DNA from: a bacterium D16-76
GTDB lineage: Bacteria > Bacillota > Clostridia > Oscillospirales > Acutalibacteraceae
DNA: 64,000 nucleotides
Reading direction: 5' to 3'
NCBI GenBank assembly: GCA_009917445.1
Contig: QZEE01000001.1
Location: 124,001-188,000 of the forward strand
The translations under genes were made by a program, and so were the position numbers. Numbering within the stretch: the stretch's first letter is position 1; each line of letters begins with the position of its first letter. Under the pieces are notes generated by a model. It did no database searches, was not told where the DNA came from, and was given only the letters and a program-made list of their open reading frames with translations. Shown here one piece after another: positions 34,237-42,646 of the stretch.

Positions 34237-34568
34237 TGGATATTTCCAAGCTGCGCTCCCGCATCACCATCCAGCAGGCCGTGGTGCAGAAGGACGCCAT
34301 CGGCAACCACATCAACGCTTGGGAGGATTTCTGGTCCTGCGCCGCCTATGCCAACCTCGCCTCCGGGAAGGAGTACGGGGCCGCTGGGCAAACCCTGGGC
34401 AGCGACATCCTGGTATTTGAGGTGCGCTGGTGTGAGCGGCTCCGTGATCTGGACGCGACCCGGTTCCGCATCCTGTTCGGCGGGGCCGTTTACAACATCA
34501 CCTGTGTGGACGATGTGCAGTTCCGGCACGAGCGGCTGAAGCTGACCGCCCAGCGGGAACGGAGGTAA
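34236..34568 (+). CDS. Head closure protein (head-tail joining)
   Basis: This 110-residue beta-rich protein of the Phage_H_T_join family has SRITIQQAV, WEDFWSCAAYANLASGKEY and ILFGGAVYNITCVDD. It seals the filled capsid and receives the tail. It is coupled to the connector gene. Confidence 0.9.
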   Translation: MDISKLRSRITIQQAVVQKDAIGNHINAWEDFWSCAAYANLASGKEYGAAGQTLGSDILVFEVRWCERLRDLDATRFRILFGGAVYNITCVDDVQFRHERLKLTAQRERR

Positions 34569-34572
34569 CAGT

Positions 34573-34953
34573 ATGGCTCGTGACAGGGTGTCCATCGACC
34601 AGTTTCCCGGCGCGGTCATGGCCCAGCTTGAGGAATATGTGTCCATGGCCTCGGACGAGGTCAAAGAGGCCGTCCGTACCGTCAGCGAGGACGTGAAGGC
34701 CGAGATACAGTCCCGCGCCCCGGTCAAGACCGGGAAGTACAAAAAGAGCTGGACCGTCACCAAGGTGGAGGAGACCGCCCAATCCCTGGTGAGCACTGTC
34801 CACTCGGCAAAGCACTACCGGCTGACCCATCTGCTGGAGAACGGCCACGCCAAGCGGGGCGGCGGCAGGACGCGCGCCTTCCCCCACATCGCCCCCGGCG
34901 AGGCCCTGGCGGAGAAGAAGCTGCTGGAGATCGCGGAAAGGAAACTGCGATGA
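34573..34953 (+). CDS. HK97 gp10-like tail component
   Basis: This 126-residue protein is of the HK97-gp10 family: an N-terminal helix pair (VMAQLEEYVSMASDEVKEAV), SRAPVKTGKYKKSW (the hallmark APVKTG), then HLLENGHAKRGGGRTRAFPH. It is needed for joining or completing the tail. It overlaps the next gene by 4 nt. Confidence 0.92.
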   Translation: MARDRVSIDQFPGAVMAQLEEYVSMASDEVKEAVRTVSEDVKAEIQSRAPVKTGKYKKSWTVTKVEETAQSLVSTVHSAKHYRLTHLLENGHAKRGGGRTRAFPHIAPGEALAEKKLLEIAERKLR

Positions 34954-35273
34954 AAAAATCAGATGTTTCCGCTCTGTTGGAGCGGCTGGGGTTCCCCTTC
35001 GCCTATGACCACTTTGCCGAGGGCGAGGGGCCAGACCCGCCCTTCCTGGTGTACCGCTGCCCCAAGGCGGACAACTTCGCCGCCGATGGGGTGGCGTACT
35101 TCAAGCAGGATGTCCTCCACATCGAGGTCTACACCGATAGGAAGGACCCGGCGCTGGAGGAGCAGATCGAGGCCGCTCTGGACGAGGGCGGCATTTTTTA
35201 TGGCAAAGGCGAGACATGGATCGACAGCGAAAAGCTGTACGAGGTCCTTTATGAAATGGAGGTATCTGCATGA
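34950..35273 (+). CDS. Tail terminator/completion-like protein
   Basis: This 107-residue alpha/beta protein lies where siphoviruses carry the tail terminator. It has VSALLERLGFPFAYDHF at the N-terminus, a strand PPFLVYRCP, HIEVYTDRKDPALEEQIEAAL and EKLYEVLYEMEV. No catalytic motif is present. It overlaps both neighbours by 4 nt. The function is inferred from shape and gene order. Confidence 0.75.
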   Translation: MKKSDVSALLERLGFPFAYDHFAEGEGPDPPFLVYRCPKADNFAADGVAYFKQDVLHIEVYTDRKDPALEEQIEAALDEGGIFYGKGETWIDSEKLYEVLYEMEVSA

Positions 35274-35884
35274 GCAGCACCAATAAGCGCAACAAGGTCA
35301 AGTTCAATATCTGCAACGTCCACTACGCTCCGCTCTCCCAGGACAACGATGGGAAGTACACCTGGGCGACCCCCGTGGCCCTCCCCGGCGCGGTGTCCCT
35401 CTCCCTGGACCCCCAGGGTGAGCCGGAGAGCTTTTATGCGGATGGCATCGAGTATTACGTCATCAACAACAACCAGGGCTATGACGGCGACCTGGAGGTG
35501 GCCCTCATCCCGGAGTCCTTCCGGCGGGACATCCTCATGGAGACCACGGATGCCAACAGCGTCCTGCTGGAGAACGCCGCCAGCGAGACGGGCAAGTTCG
35601 CCCTGCTGTTCGAGTTCGATGGCGATGTGCGGAAGATCCGCCACGTCCTCTACAACTGCTCTGCGTCCCGGCCCTCTATCTCCGCCAAGACCAACGAAGA
35701 GAACCGGGAGGTGCAGACCGAGACGCTGACGGTCAAGGCCCGGCCCCTGTCCACCGGCTATGTGAAGGCCAAGACCGGCGATTCCACCACGGCCAGCGTC
35801 TACAACAACTGGTACAAGAGCGTGTACCAGCCCGCCGACACCCCGGCTGTGGACGAGGATGCCTCCGCTGGCGGTCAGGGCTAA
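35270..35884 (+). CDS. Major tail protein, phi13-like
   Basis: This 204-residue tail tube subunit has N-terminal NKVKFNICNVHYAPL, ALPGAVSLSLDPQGE, FYADGIEYYVINNNQGYDGD and VLYNCSASRPS, typical of the phi13-type major tail proteins. It polymerises around the tape measure. The start overlaps the upstream stop (ATGA) and is preceded by GGAGG. Confidence 0.92.
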   Translation: MSSTNKRNKVKFNICNVHYAPLSQDNDGKYTWATPVALPGAVSLSLDPQGEPESFYADGIEYYVINNNQGYDGDLEVALIPESFRRDILMETTDANSVLLENAASETGKFALLFEFDGDVRKIRHVLYNCSASRPSISAKTNEENREVQTETLTVKARPLSTGYVKAKTGDSTTASVYNNWYKSVYQPADTPAVDEDASAGGQG

Positions 35885-35898
35885 AGGAGGGCTGAACT

Positions 35899-36279
35899 AT
35901 GGGTATCAAACGCACCATCGAGATCGACGGCCAGGAGGTGGCGTTCAAGGCCAGCGCCGCCATCCCCCGCATCTACCGGCTGAAGTTCCACCGGGACATC
36001 TACAAAGACCTCGCCGCGCTGGAAAAGAGCGTGGGTGACAACAGCGAGGGCAGCTCCGGGCTGGATATGTTCTCTCTGGAGATGTTTGAGAACATCGCCT
36101 ACATCATGGCGAAACACGCCGACCCCGCTGCCGTCCCGGATTCCCCGGAGGACTGGCTGGACAGCTTCAACACCTTCTCCATCTACCAGGTGCTGCCCCA
36201 GCTCATCGAGCTGTGGGGGCTGAACGTGCAGACGGATGTTCAGTCTAAAAAAAACTTCGCCCGACTGACCGGGAAATGA
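35899..36279 (+). CDS. Tail assembly chaperone (gpG-like), 0-frame product
   Basis: This 126-residue protein has RTIEIDGQEVAFKASAAIPRIYRLKF at the N-terminus and EDWLDSFNTFSIYQVLPQLIELWG near the end, typical for the first tail assembly chaperone between major tail protein and tape measure. Near its 3' end is a slippery A_AAA_AAC at 36249-36255. Shifting -1 there adds the 36276-36440 frame, giving the gpGT-type longer product. AAAGGAGG precedes the ATG. Confidence 0.9.
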   Translation: MGIKRTIEIDGQEVAFKASAAIPRIYRLKFHRDIYKDLAALEKSVGDNSEGSSGLDMFSLEMFENIAYIMAKHADPAAVPDSPEDWLDSFNTFSIYQVLPQLIELWGLNVQTDVQSKKNFARLTGK

Positions 36280-36440
36280 CCACGCCGTTGTTCCTGCTCC
36301 GCTGTTTGCAGGTCGGGCTGTCCCTCCGGGACCTCGACTTGCTGACAGTGGGCATGGTCAACGACATTTTCGCGGAACAACTGAACGATGACTGCAAATA
36401 CGCAACCCTGGCGACCCAGGAAGATTTTGACCGTTTTTAA
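36249..36440 (+). CDS. -1 frameshift extension of the tail chaperone (gpT-like part)
   Basis: From the slippery heptamer A_AAA_AAC (36249-36255), the -1 frame runs open through an ATG at 36276 to the TAA at 36438-36440. It encodes about 61 extra residues including MTTPLFLLRCLQVGL and ATLATQEDFDRF. The same segment could also start alone at the ATG 36276 (54 aa, overlapping the 0-frame stop), but its ribosome site is poor. Tail chaperone frameshifting is conserved in dsDNA phages, so fusion is the better reading. Confidence 0.8.
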   Translation, partial: KKLRPTDREMTTPLFLLRCLQVGLSLRDLDLLTVGMVNDIFAEQLNDDCKYATLATQEDFDRF

Positions 36441-36480
36441 AAACAACTCCCCACCGGAGCGAACCGATGAGGAGCTGCAA

Positions 36481-36804
36481 TTACCATTCTGAGGTTTCTT
36501 CCAGTTGGCGGCTGATGTTTCGACCGCCGTACATGATCCGGGCAACGGACACCGTGTCGGCATCCGGGTTGACCGTATAAAAGACCAGATAGTTTTTGAC
36601 GCGGAGGAACCGCACTCCCTGGCTGTGCCACGGCTCATCCTGGTACAGCGGATTGCGTTCCGGCAAGCTCTCCAAGGAACGGACTTCGCGCATGATCGTT
36701 TCAGAAATAGCTTTCGCTGTGTTTGGCACGAGGAGCGTGTACGCGATATATTCGTAAATTTCCCGCAAATCCCGCCGGGCTGTATTGGTGTACACGATTT
36801 TCAT
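36481..36804 (-). CDS. RelE/ParE-family toxin
   Basis: This 107-residue protein has the RelE/ParE fold: MKIVYTNTARRDLREIYEYIA, a mid segment SLPERNPLY, VRFLRVKNYLVFYTV and VARIMYGGRNISRQL. Toxins of this group cut mRNA on the ribosome or block gyrase. The conserved Arg and Tyr residues near the C-terminus point to an active protein. It lies 2 nt after the antitoxin gene, in the same transcript, inserted backwards between tail chaperone and tape measure. Confidence 0.92.
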   Translation of the reverse strand: MKIVYTNTARRDLREIYEYIAYTLLVPNTAKAISETIMREVRSLESLPERNPLYQDEPWHSQGVRFLRVKNYLVFYTVNPDADTVSVARIMYGGRNISRQLEETSEW

Positions 36805-36806
36805 GC

Positions 36807-37124
36807 TTACCCACCATACAGACCGCGCATTTCAGCTTCGACCGCATCAGCGGACAGAACACGCCCAGCGGCGATATCATCCATGCCCTTTTGCAGTTCC
36901 GCATCGAACTGCTCCTTGGTCAAACTTCCCGCAGCAACGGGCAAAGAACTGGGGAGTTTCATCTCGAAGGGAATGCCCCGGTGCATGACGATCTGTTTCA
37001 AAAACATCCCAATCGCGTTGGACATAGGGATTCCAAGCTGGTTCAAGATCGCCTCCGCCTGCTCTTTCGTTTCCGGATCTACACGGGTAAAGACATTTGC
37101 CGTTCTGGTTGCGGCTCTTGCCAT
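36807..37124 (-). CDS. RelB/DinJ-family antitoxin
   Basis: This 105-residue protein has a ribbon-helix-helix N-terminus (ANVFTRVDPETKEQAEAILNQLGIPMSNAIGMFLKQIV) that binds the operon promoter, and a C-terminal tail (FDAELQKGMDDIAAGRVLSADAVEAEMRG) that wraps the toxin. I chose the ATG at 37124, where GAGGTG lies upstream; the longer open frame is in tape-measure antisense. It is the first gene of the pair. Confidence 0.92.
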   Translation of the reverse strand: MARAATRTANVFTRVDPETKEQAEAILNQLGIPMSNAIGMFLKQIVMHRGIPFEMKLPSSLPVAAGSLTKEQFDAELQKGMDDIAAGRVLSADAVEAEMRGLYGG

Positions 37125-37158
37125 AATCAGCACCTCGCTTTTCAAGTTATCTATGAGT

Positions 37159-37187
37159 AGTTTAACACAAACAATTGCTTTTAGCAA
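37159..37187 (-). promoter_or_regulatory. Promoter/operator of the relBE pair
   Basis: On the minus strand there is TTGCTA, a 17-bp spacer and TAAACT. The inverted repeat TTGCT-TTT-AGCAA (37175-37187) overlaps the -35 and is a likely RelB operator. Confidence 0.5.
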
Positions 37188-37239
37188 GCATATAGCGACC
37201 ATTCTATAAAAGTTTTCTGTCGGAAGGAGGTGACGGCCT

Positions 37240-40200
37240 ATGGGTGCAAGGCGGATCGCGGGCATCACGGTGGAGATCGGCGGCGATACCACAAAGCTGA
37301 CCACTGCCCTCAAAGATGTGGATAAGGCCCTCTCCACCACCCAGAGCAGCCTCCGGGATGTCAATAAGCTGCTGAAGCTGGACCCCGGCAACACGGAGCT
37401 GCTGGCACAGAAACACAGACTGCTGGGCGAGGCCGTTTCCGAGACCAAGGAGAAGCTGGCCACGCTGAAAACCGCTGCGGAACAGGCCAACCAAGCCCTC
37501 GCCAACGGGGAGATCACCCAATCGCAGTATGACGCCCTTCAGCGGGAGATCATCGAAACTGAACAGAAACTCAAAGATTTAGAGCGGCAGGCGGAAAATT
37601 CGTCTGTCGCTCTTCAAAAAATCGGGCAGGTGGGCGACAAGCTCCAGGCTGTAGGCGATAAGGTGTCCGGGGTGGGCGAAAACCTCACCAAGTCGGTCAC
37701 AGTCCCGTTGGCGGGCATCGGCACCGCCGCCGTTGCCACCGCCGCCAACTTCGAGTCCTCCATGTCCCAAGTGCAGGCCACGATGGGCATCACCAAGGAC
37801 TCCATGTCCACGGTGAACGGCGAGAGCGTGAACACGATGGACACCCTCTCCACCCTCGCCAAGCAGATGGGGTCTGAAACGGCTTTCTCCGCCAGCGAGT
37901 GCGCGGAGGCGTTAAATTACCTCGCTTTGGCTGGCTACAGCACTCAGGAAATGTGCGATACCCTCCCCACGGTGCTGAACCTCGCCGCCGCTGGCGGCAT
38001 CAACCTGGCCTCGGCCTCCGACATGGTGACGGACGCCATGTCTGCCCTTGGCATGGGTACGGACGAGGCCGTGACGATGGTGGACCAGATGGCAAAGACC
38101 TCCTCCACCACAAACACGTCGGTGGCCCAGCTTGGCGACGCCATCTTGACTATCGGTGCTACAGCGAAGTCCGTCAAAGGCGGCACCGCCGAATTGAACA
38201 CCGCCCTCGGCATCCTCGCCAACAATGGTATCAAGGGAGCCGAGGGCGGTACACATTTGCGCAACGTCATCCTGTCCCTGCAAAATCCTACGGACAAGGC
38301 CGCAGCCAGCATGGAGCAGCTTGGCGTGGATGTGTACGACTCCCAGGGAAATATGCGCTCCCTCAACGACATCCTCGGCGACCTCAACCGCAGCATGGAC
38401 GGCATGACCGCCGCTGAGAAATCCAACATCATCGCCACCATCTTCAACAAGACCGACCTCGCCGCCGTCAACGCCCTCCTCGCCAATACCGGCGAGAGCT
38501 GGGACACGCTCCAGCAGTCCATCATCGAGAGCGGCGGCGCGGCCCAGACGATGGCGGACACACAACTGGACAACCTCCAAGGCCAGCTCACCATTCTGAA
38601 GTCGGCTCTGGAGGGGTTGGCTATTTCCATCGGGGAAATCCTGCTCCCGGTCATCAAGAACATCGTCAGCGGCATCCAGGGCTTTGTGGATTGGCTGAAC
38701 AACCTGGACGAAGGTACCAAGCAGACCATCGTCACCATTGGCCTTATCGTTGCGGCGGTGGGGCCGGTCCTCATCGTCATCGGCAAGGTGATCTCTGCGG
38801 TCGGCACCATCCTTTCGGTGGTGTCCAAGATCGGCCCGGTCATTGGCGCGGTCAAGACCGCTGCCACCGGGCTTTTTACCGTTTTGGCGGCAAATCCCAT
38901 CGCTTTGGTGGTCGCTGCCATCGCCGCCCTCATTGCCATCTTCGTGGCGCTGTGGAACAACTGCGAGGGATTCCGAGAGTTCTGGATCGGGCTGTGGGAG
39001 GCTATCAAAAGCGCTGCCATCGCTGTGTGGGAGGCGCTGTCCTCCTTCTTCCAAGGCGCGTGGGAGGCCATCGTCAACCTGGCGCAAACCATCTGGGGCG
39101 GCATCGGCGACTTCTTTTCCGGGCTTTGGCAGGGTATCTCCACCACGGCCCAGACAGTTTGGAACGCCATCAGCGGTTTTCTCTCTGGCCTGTGGACGGG
39201 CATCGTCACCGCCGCCCAGACGATCTGGAACAGCATCGTGACATTCTTCTCCGGGCTGTGGGAGGGCATCCGCTCCACCGCCGAGGCGGTCTGGAACGGT
39301 ATCAGCACATTCCTCTCCACCCTTTGGACAGCCATTTCCACGGCGGCGCAGACCATCTGGAACGGCATCGCCACCTTCCTCTCCGGCATCTGGACGGCCA
39401 TCTCCACCACGGCCCAAGCTGCGTGGAATGGTATCAAAGAGTTCCTCTCCGGCATCTGGGAGGCCATCAAGGGTGTGTTCACCACGGCTCTGGAAACCAT
39501 CCAGACGGTGGTGACCGGGGCTTGGGAGGCCATCAAAGGCGTGGTCACCACAGCGATGGAGGCACTCCAGACAGCAATTAGCACCGCATGGGAGGCAATC
39601 AAAACTGCCATTTCCACGGCGCTGGAGGCCATCAAAACTGCCGTCACCACCGCTTGGGAGGCTATCAAAACGGCTGTCACCACAGTCATGGAGGCGATCA
39701 GGACCGCCATCACCACAGCATGGGAAGCCATCAAGACCGCTGTGCTGGCGGTCATGGAGGCGGTGAAAACTGCCATCACTGCTGCGTGGGAGGCGATCAA
39801 GACCGCCGTCACCACAGTGGTCAATGCCATCAAAGATACAGTGACCCAGGTCTGGGAGGCCATCAAAGAAACCGTCAGCGGCATCATGGAGCGGCTGAAG
39901 GAAGCGGTGGTCAACGCCTGGAACGCACTGAAGGATGCCGTCACCAGTGTGGTCAACGGCATCAAAGAGGCGGTCACGGGTGTGTTCAACGGCCTCTCCG
40001 AAGGGGTGCGCACCGCCATGACCAAGGTGCTGGAGGCGGTGAAATCTGGCTTCAACTGCGTGAAGGAACACATCCTCGGCCTGGGCAAGCAGGCCGTGAG
40101 TTGGGGCCGCGACCTCATTATGGGCATCGTCAACGGCATCAAGGGGGCCATCGGCGCAGTGAAGGACGCTGTGGGGAATGTGGCAAGCACGATCAAGTCT

Positions 40201-40596
40201 TTCCTACACTTCTCCGTCCCGGACGAGGGGCCGCTCACCGACTACGAATCCTGGATGCCTGACTTCATGGCTGGGCTTGCCAAGGGCATCGAGCAGAGCC
40301 GGGGAGCCGTCCGCGCCGCCATTGATAATGTGGCGGACGATCTGGCGCTTGCTCCTACTGTATCTGTTGCCGCTGACAGCTTGGGCGCGCTCAAAGCTGG
40401 CGGCAGAACGCCGATGGAAACCATCACCGCTGCCAGCGGCAATTCCGAGATGGCGGCGCGGCTGGATGCCATGTACGAGGTGGTCACCAAGTATCTGCCC
40501 CGGCTGGTGAACCGCCAGATCGTGCTGGACTCCGGCACCCTGGTGGGAGAACTGTCCGATGGCATGAACCGAACGCTGGGGAGGAACCTGCTATGA
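37240..40596 (+). CDS. Tail tape measure protein
   Basis: This 1118-residue protein sets tail length and is ejected with DNA. The N-terminus (VEIGGDTTKLTTALKDVDKAL) and the coiled coils near 40-130 are typical. A hydrophobic stretch (PIALVVAAIAALIAIFVALW, about 550-570) follows. From about 575 to 900 it is built of short repeats, first W-N-G-I/LW-rich and then WEAIKTAVTT-type 11-residue units. The C-terminus has FLHFSVPDEGPLTDYESWMP, widely conserved in Firmicutes tape measures. AAGGAGGTGA precedes the ATG. The stop overlaps the Dit gene by 4 nt. Confidence 0.95.
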   Translation: MGARRIAGITVEIGGDTTKLTTALKDVDKALSTTQSSLRDVNKLLKLDPGNTELLAQKHRLLGEAVSETKEKLATLKTAAEQANQALANGEITQSQYDALQREIIETEQKLKDLERQAENSSVALQKIGQVGDKLQAVGDKVSGVGENLTKSVTVPLAGIGTAAVATAANFESSMSQVQATMGITKDSMSTVNGESVNTMDTLSTLAKQMGSETAFSASECAEALNYLALAGYSTQEMCDTLPTVLNLAAAGGINLASASDMVTDAMSALGMGTDEAVTMVDQMAKTSSTTNTSVAQLGDAILTIGATAKSVKGGTAELNTALGILANNGIKGAEGGTHLRNVILSLQNPTDKAAASMEQLGVDVYDSQGNMRSLNDILGDLNRSMDGMTAAEKSNIIATIFNKTDLAAVNALLANTGESWDTLQQSIIESGGAAQTMADTQLDNLQGQLTILKSALEGLAISIGEILLPVIKNIVSGIQGFVDWLNNLDEGTKQTIVTIGLIVAAVGPVLIVIGKVISAVGTILSVVSKIGPVIGAVKTAATGLFTVLAANPIALVVAAIAALIAIFVALWNNCEGFREFWIGLWEAIKSAAIAVWEALSSFFQGAWEAIVNLAQTIWGGIGDFFSGLWQGISTTAQTVWNAISGFLSGLWTGIVTAAQTIWNSIVTFFSGLWEGIRSTAEAVWNGISTFLSTLWTAISTAAQTIWNGIATFLSGIWTAISTTAQAAWNGIKEFLSGIWEAIKGVFTTALETIQTVVTGAWEAIKGVVTTAMEALQTAISTAWEAIKTAISTALEAIKTAVTTAWEAIKTAVTTVMEAIRTAITTAWEAIKTAVLAVMEAVKTAITAAWEAIKTAVTTVVNAIKDTVTQVWEAIKETVSGIMERLKEAVVNAWNALKDAVTSVVNGIKEAVTGVFNGLSEGVRTAMTKVLEAVKSGFNCVKEHILGLGKQAVSWGRDLIMGIVNGIKGAIGAVKDAVGNVASTIKSFLHFSVPDEGPLTDYESWMPDFMAGLAKGIEQSRGAVRAAIDNVADDLALAPTVSVAADSLGALKAGGRTPMETITAASGNSEMAARLDAMYEVVTKYLPRLVNRQIVLDSGTLVGELSDGMNRTLGRNLL

Positions 40597-41429
40597 TCCG
40601 AAAATTCAGACTGACCAACGGCGCGGGGGACGGCTGGGATTTGAACAGCCGCTCCTCCTTCTTTCATGCCATTGCTGGCCTCGGCTTCAAAGACGGCACC
40701 CAATACGAGCAGGTCGGCACCGACTTCATCCCCCTGGAGGAGCTGTTCTCCCAGGGGGAGATGTCGGGCCGCATCCTGTTCGGCGGAGCTGCCGCCTACC
40801 AGACTTACCGTGAGTTCTCCCGGTTCGTCCGGGCGGTGCCGCTGACCCTCATCTACCAAACCGATGAAACCTACCGCGTACCCGTCCGGCTGACGGAGCT
40901 ATCCAAAGGGGAGCTGATGGAGGGTGGCGGTGGGCTGGTGTGCGATGTAACTTTCCTCGCCACCGGGCTGTTCTACAAAAGCGTCACCCGGCAGAGCGGC
41001 GTCCTCTCCATCGGCGGCAAGGTGTATCCGTACACCTACAGCTATTCCTACGCCGAGGTGTCCCAGAACACACTGGTCATCGACAGCGACAGCTACGAGG
41101 ACAGCCCATGCAAGATCACCATCTTCGGCCCCTGCCTCAACCCGGTCTGGAAGCACTATGTGGACAATGTGCTGGTGGAGACTGGACGGTATGAAGGCTC
41201 CATCATGGCAGACCACAAGCTGGTGGTGGACGCCACCGGCATTCCCTACAGTATCACCGAGCGCGGCGCGGCGGACGATATCGTGGCCGACCGCTACCAG
41301 CTCTGCGACTTCACCACAGAGCGGTTCTTTCATTTGAAACACGGCTCGAACCGTATCTCCGTTTCCCACGATGGGCTGAATACCGTCAAGATGATGGTAG
41401 AAGGGAAGATTTCTTATGAGACAGTATAA
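40593..41429 (+). CDS. Distal tail (Dit-like) protein
   Basis: This 278-residue protein at the tail tip follows the tape measure as in most siphoviruses. It has FRLTNGAGDGWDLNSRSSFFH, EQVGTDFIPLEELFSQGEMSGRILF and a C-terminal NRISVSHDGLNTVKM. It would form the hub ring to which the tail-associated protein binds. Its last ten codons (VEGKISYETV) are repeated after the small insert at 41416-41580. Confidence 0.88.
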   Translation: MIRKFRLTNGAGDGWDLNSRSSFFHAIAGLGFKDGTQYEQVGTDFIPLEELFSQGEMSGRILFGGAAAYQTYREFSRFVRAVPLTLIYQTDETYRVPVRLTELSKGELMEGGGGLVCDVTFLATGLFYKSVTRQSGVLSIGGKVYPYTYSYSYAEVSQNTLVIDSDSYEDSPCKITIFGPCLNPVWKHYVDNVLVETGRYEGSIMADHKLVVDATGIPYSITERGAADDIVADRYQLCDFTTERFFHLKHGSNRISVSHDGLNTVKMMVEGKISYETV

Positions 41430-41580
41430 ATGGGGTCCCCGCGCAAGCCCAGCGAAGCGGGTTGCGTGGGGGGAGGAGGAGCAAGGGAGCGGGCGCAGTT
41501 TTGCCCGCCAGGGCGAAACGGAGCAGAGCGGACTTTGCGACGACGAGGTGGAGGGGAAGATCAGCTATGAGACCGTATAG
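41416..41580 (+). CDS. Small insert ORF between Dit and the next tail gene
   Basis: A 54-codon frame starts at an ATG inside the end of dit (MRQYKWGP...) and ends with VEGKISYETV, a copy of the Dit C-terminus, inside the start of the next tail gene. The middle is hairpin-rich: CCCCGCGCAA with TTGCGTGGGG at 41437-41471, and GTTTTGCCC/GGGCGAAAC near 41501. It looks like a mobile spacer that duplicated the gene junction while keeping both overlaps. Whether the peptide is made is unknown. Confidence 0.45.
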   Translation: MRQYKWGPRASPAKRVAWGEEEQGSGRSFARQGETEQSGLCDDEVEGKISYETV

Positions 41581-42646
41581 TGTGGAGATTTTCCGGCCCG
41601 ACTTCACGATGGTCGGAAACACCAATGTCAACGAGGTCACCTACAAGGAGGATTACCTCGCCTCGGATGAAAACACCGTCACGGTGCTGGCGCTTCCTGG
41701 CATTGAAAAGCAGGACTTCATCCGCATCAGCCGGGGCAGCGAGGAATACGCCGGGGTGGTCACCGAGATCGGCTACGGCACCGACCGCTCAAAGCGGCTC
41801 CAGACTATCTCCTACAAGCCCCTGGTAGAGCTGCTGAACACTGGCATCCTGTTCGATGTGAACGCCCAGGGCCAGGGGACGCTGGAGGACTTCATCTGTG
41901 ACCGCATCCGGGAAACCTTCATCAATAACCCGGACACACTCCAGAATATCAGCGGCCTTTCGGTGGCGGTGACCAGCGGCACCCCGGATTGGAGCCTGCA
42001 CATCACCCCTGCGGAGAGCGGAGGCCGCTACAACATCGTCAACCTCATGGATTCGGTCATCGTCCCCGCCATGCAGAAATATGGCATTTTGGTCAAGGCC
42101 GCGCTGGATATCCAGAACCGGGAGATACACATCACCGTGGGCCAGACCGAGGACAGCGTTCTCACCATTGAGGCAGATTTGCCGAACATCATCAAGAAAA
42201 GCGTCACCATCAAACAGGTCAGCGCCGATATAAACAAGCTGGTGTTGTACGATGCCGCCGATTATGTGGCGACCCGCACCTATTACCTCCACCCGGATTT
42301 GGGCTACGACACCTATAACCGCGACCGTATCACCCCGGTGGTCTGCGAACTGCAAGCGGTGCAGCATGAGGAGGGCAGTTCCTTCGAGTCCGCCGCCATC
42401 CGCGCCGCCCACGACAAGTTCTCCGGGCTGGCCTACTCCAACCTTATCGAGCTGACGATGGCGAATGACGATGGGCTGGTGAAGCCGGAGCAGATGGAGT
42501 TCGGGCAGCAGGTGGAGATCATTTCGGACGGGGTGGCCTATCGGAGCATCCTCACCGGGCGGGAGCGCGGAAAGAACACCAAGCTGGTGTTCGGCACCGT
42601 CCGGCTGGACCTCACAAAAATACTCAGGAGGAGCGGCAATGGCTAA
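41567..42646 (+). CDS. Tail-associated protein, Gp37-like (ReqiPepy6 type)
   Basis: This 359-residue protein starts MRPYSVEIFRPDFTMVGNT and has DYLASDENTVTVLALPGIEKQDFIRI, a pattern of the siphovirus ReqiPepy6 Gp37-like/tail-associated family. A C-terminal RAAHDKFSGLAYSNLIELTM segment follows. It is probably the baseplate hub arm. The ATG at 41567 is selected because the longer frame from 41462 runs through the repetitive insert. It overlaps the insert ORF by 14 nt and the fibre gene by 8 nt. Confidence 0.85.
   Translation: MRPYSVEIFRPDFTMVGNTNVNEVTYKEDYLASDENTVTVLALPGIEKQDFIRISRGSEEYAGVVTEIGYGTDRSKRLQTISYKPLVELLNTGILFDVNAQGQGTLEDFICDRIRETFINNPDTLQNISGLSVAVTSGTPDWSLHITPAESGGRYNIVNLMDSVIVPAMQKYGILVKAALDIQNREIHITVGQTEDSVLTIEADLPNIIKKSVTIKQVSADINKLVLYDAADYVATRTYYLHPDLGYDTYNRDRITPVVCELQAVQHEEGSSFESAAIRAAHDKFSGLAYSNLIELTMANDDGLVKPEQMEFGQQVEIISDGVAYRSILTGRERGKNTKLVFGTVRLDLTKILRRSGNG

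Noticed and set aside
39480-39850. Short regular repeats that might suggest a CRISPR array
   Set aside because: They are in-frame codon repeats of the tape measure (WEAIKTAVTT units) without unique spacers of constant length.
37912-40071. 719- and 764-codon minus-strand frames opposite the tape measure
   Set aside because: They mirror the tape measure repeats and have no ribosome site or family features.
41462-41566. N-terminal extension of the Gp37-like tail protein
   Set aside because: The extension is arginine-rich, comes from the repetitive insert, and the family begins at MRPYSVEIF with the start at 41567.
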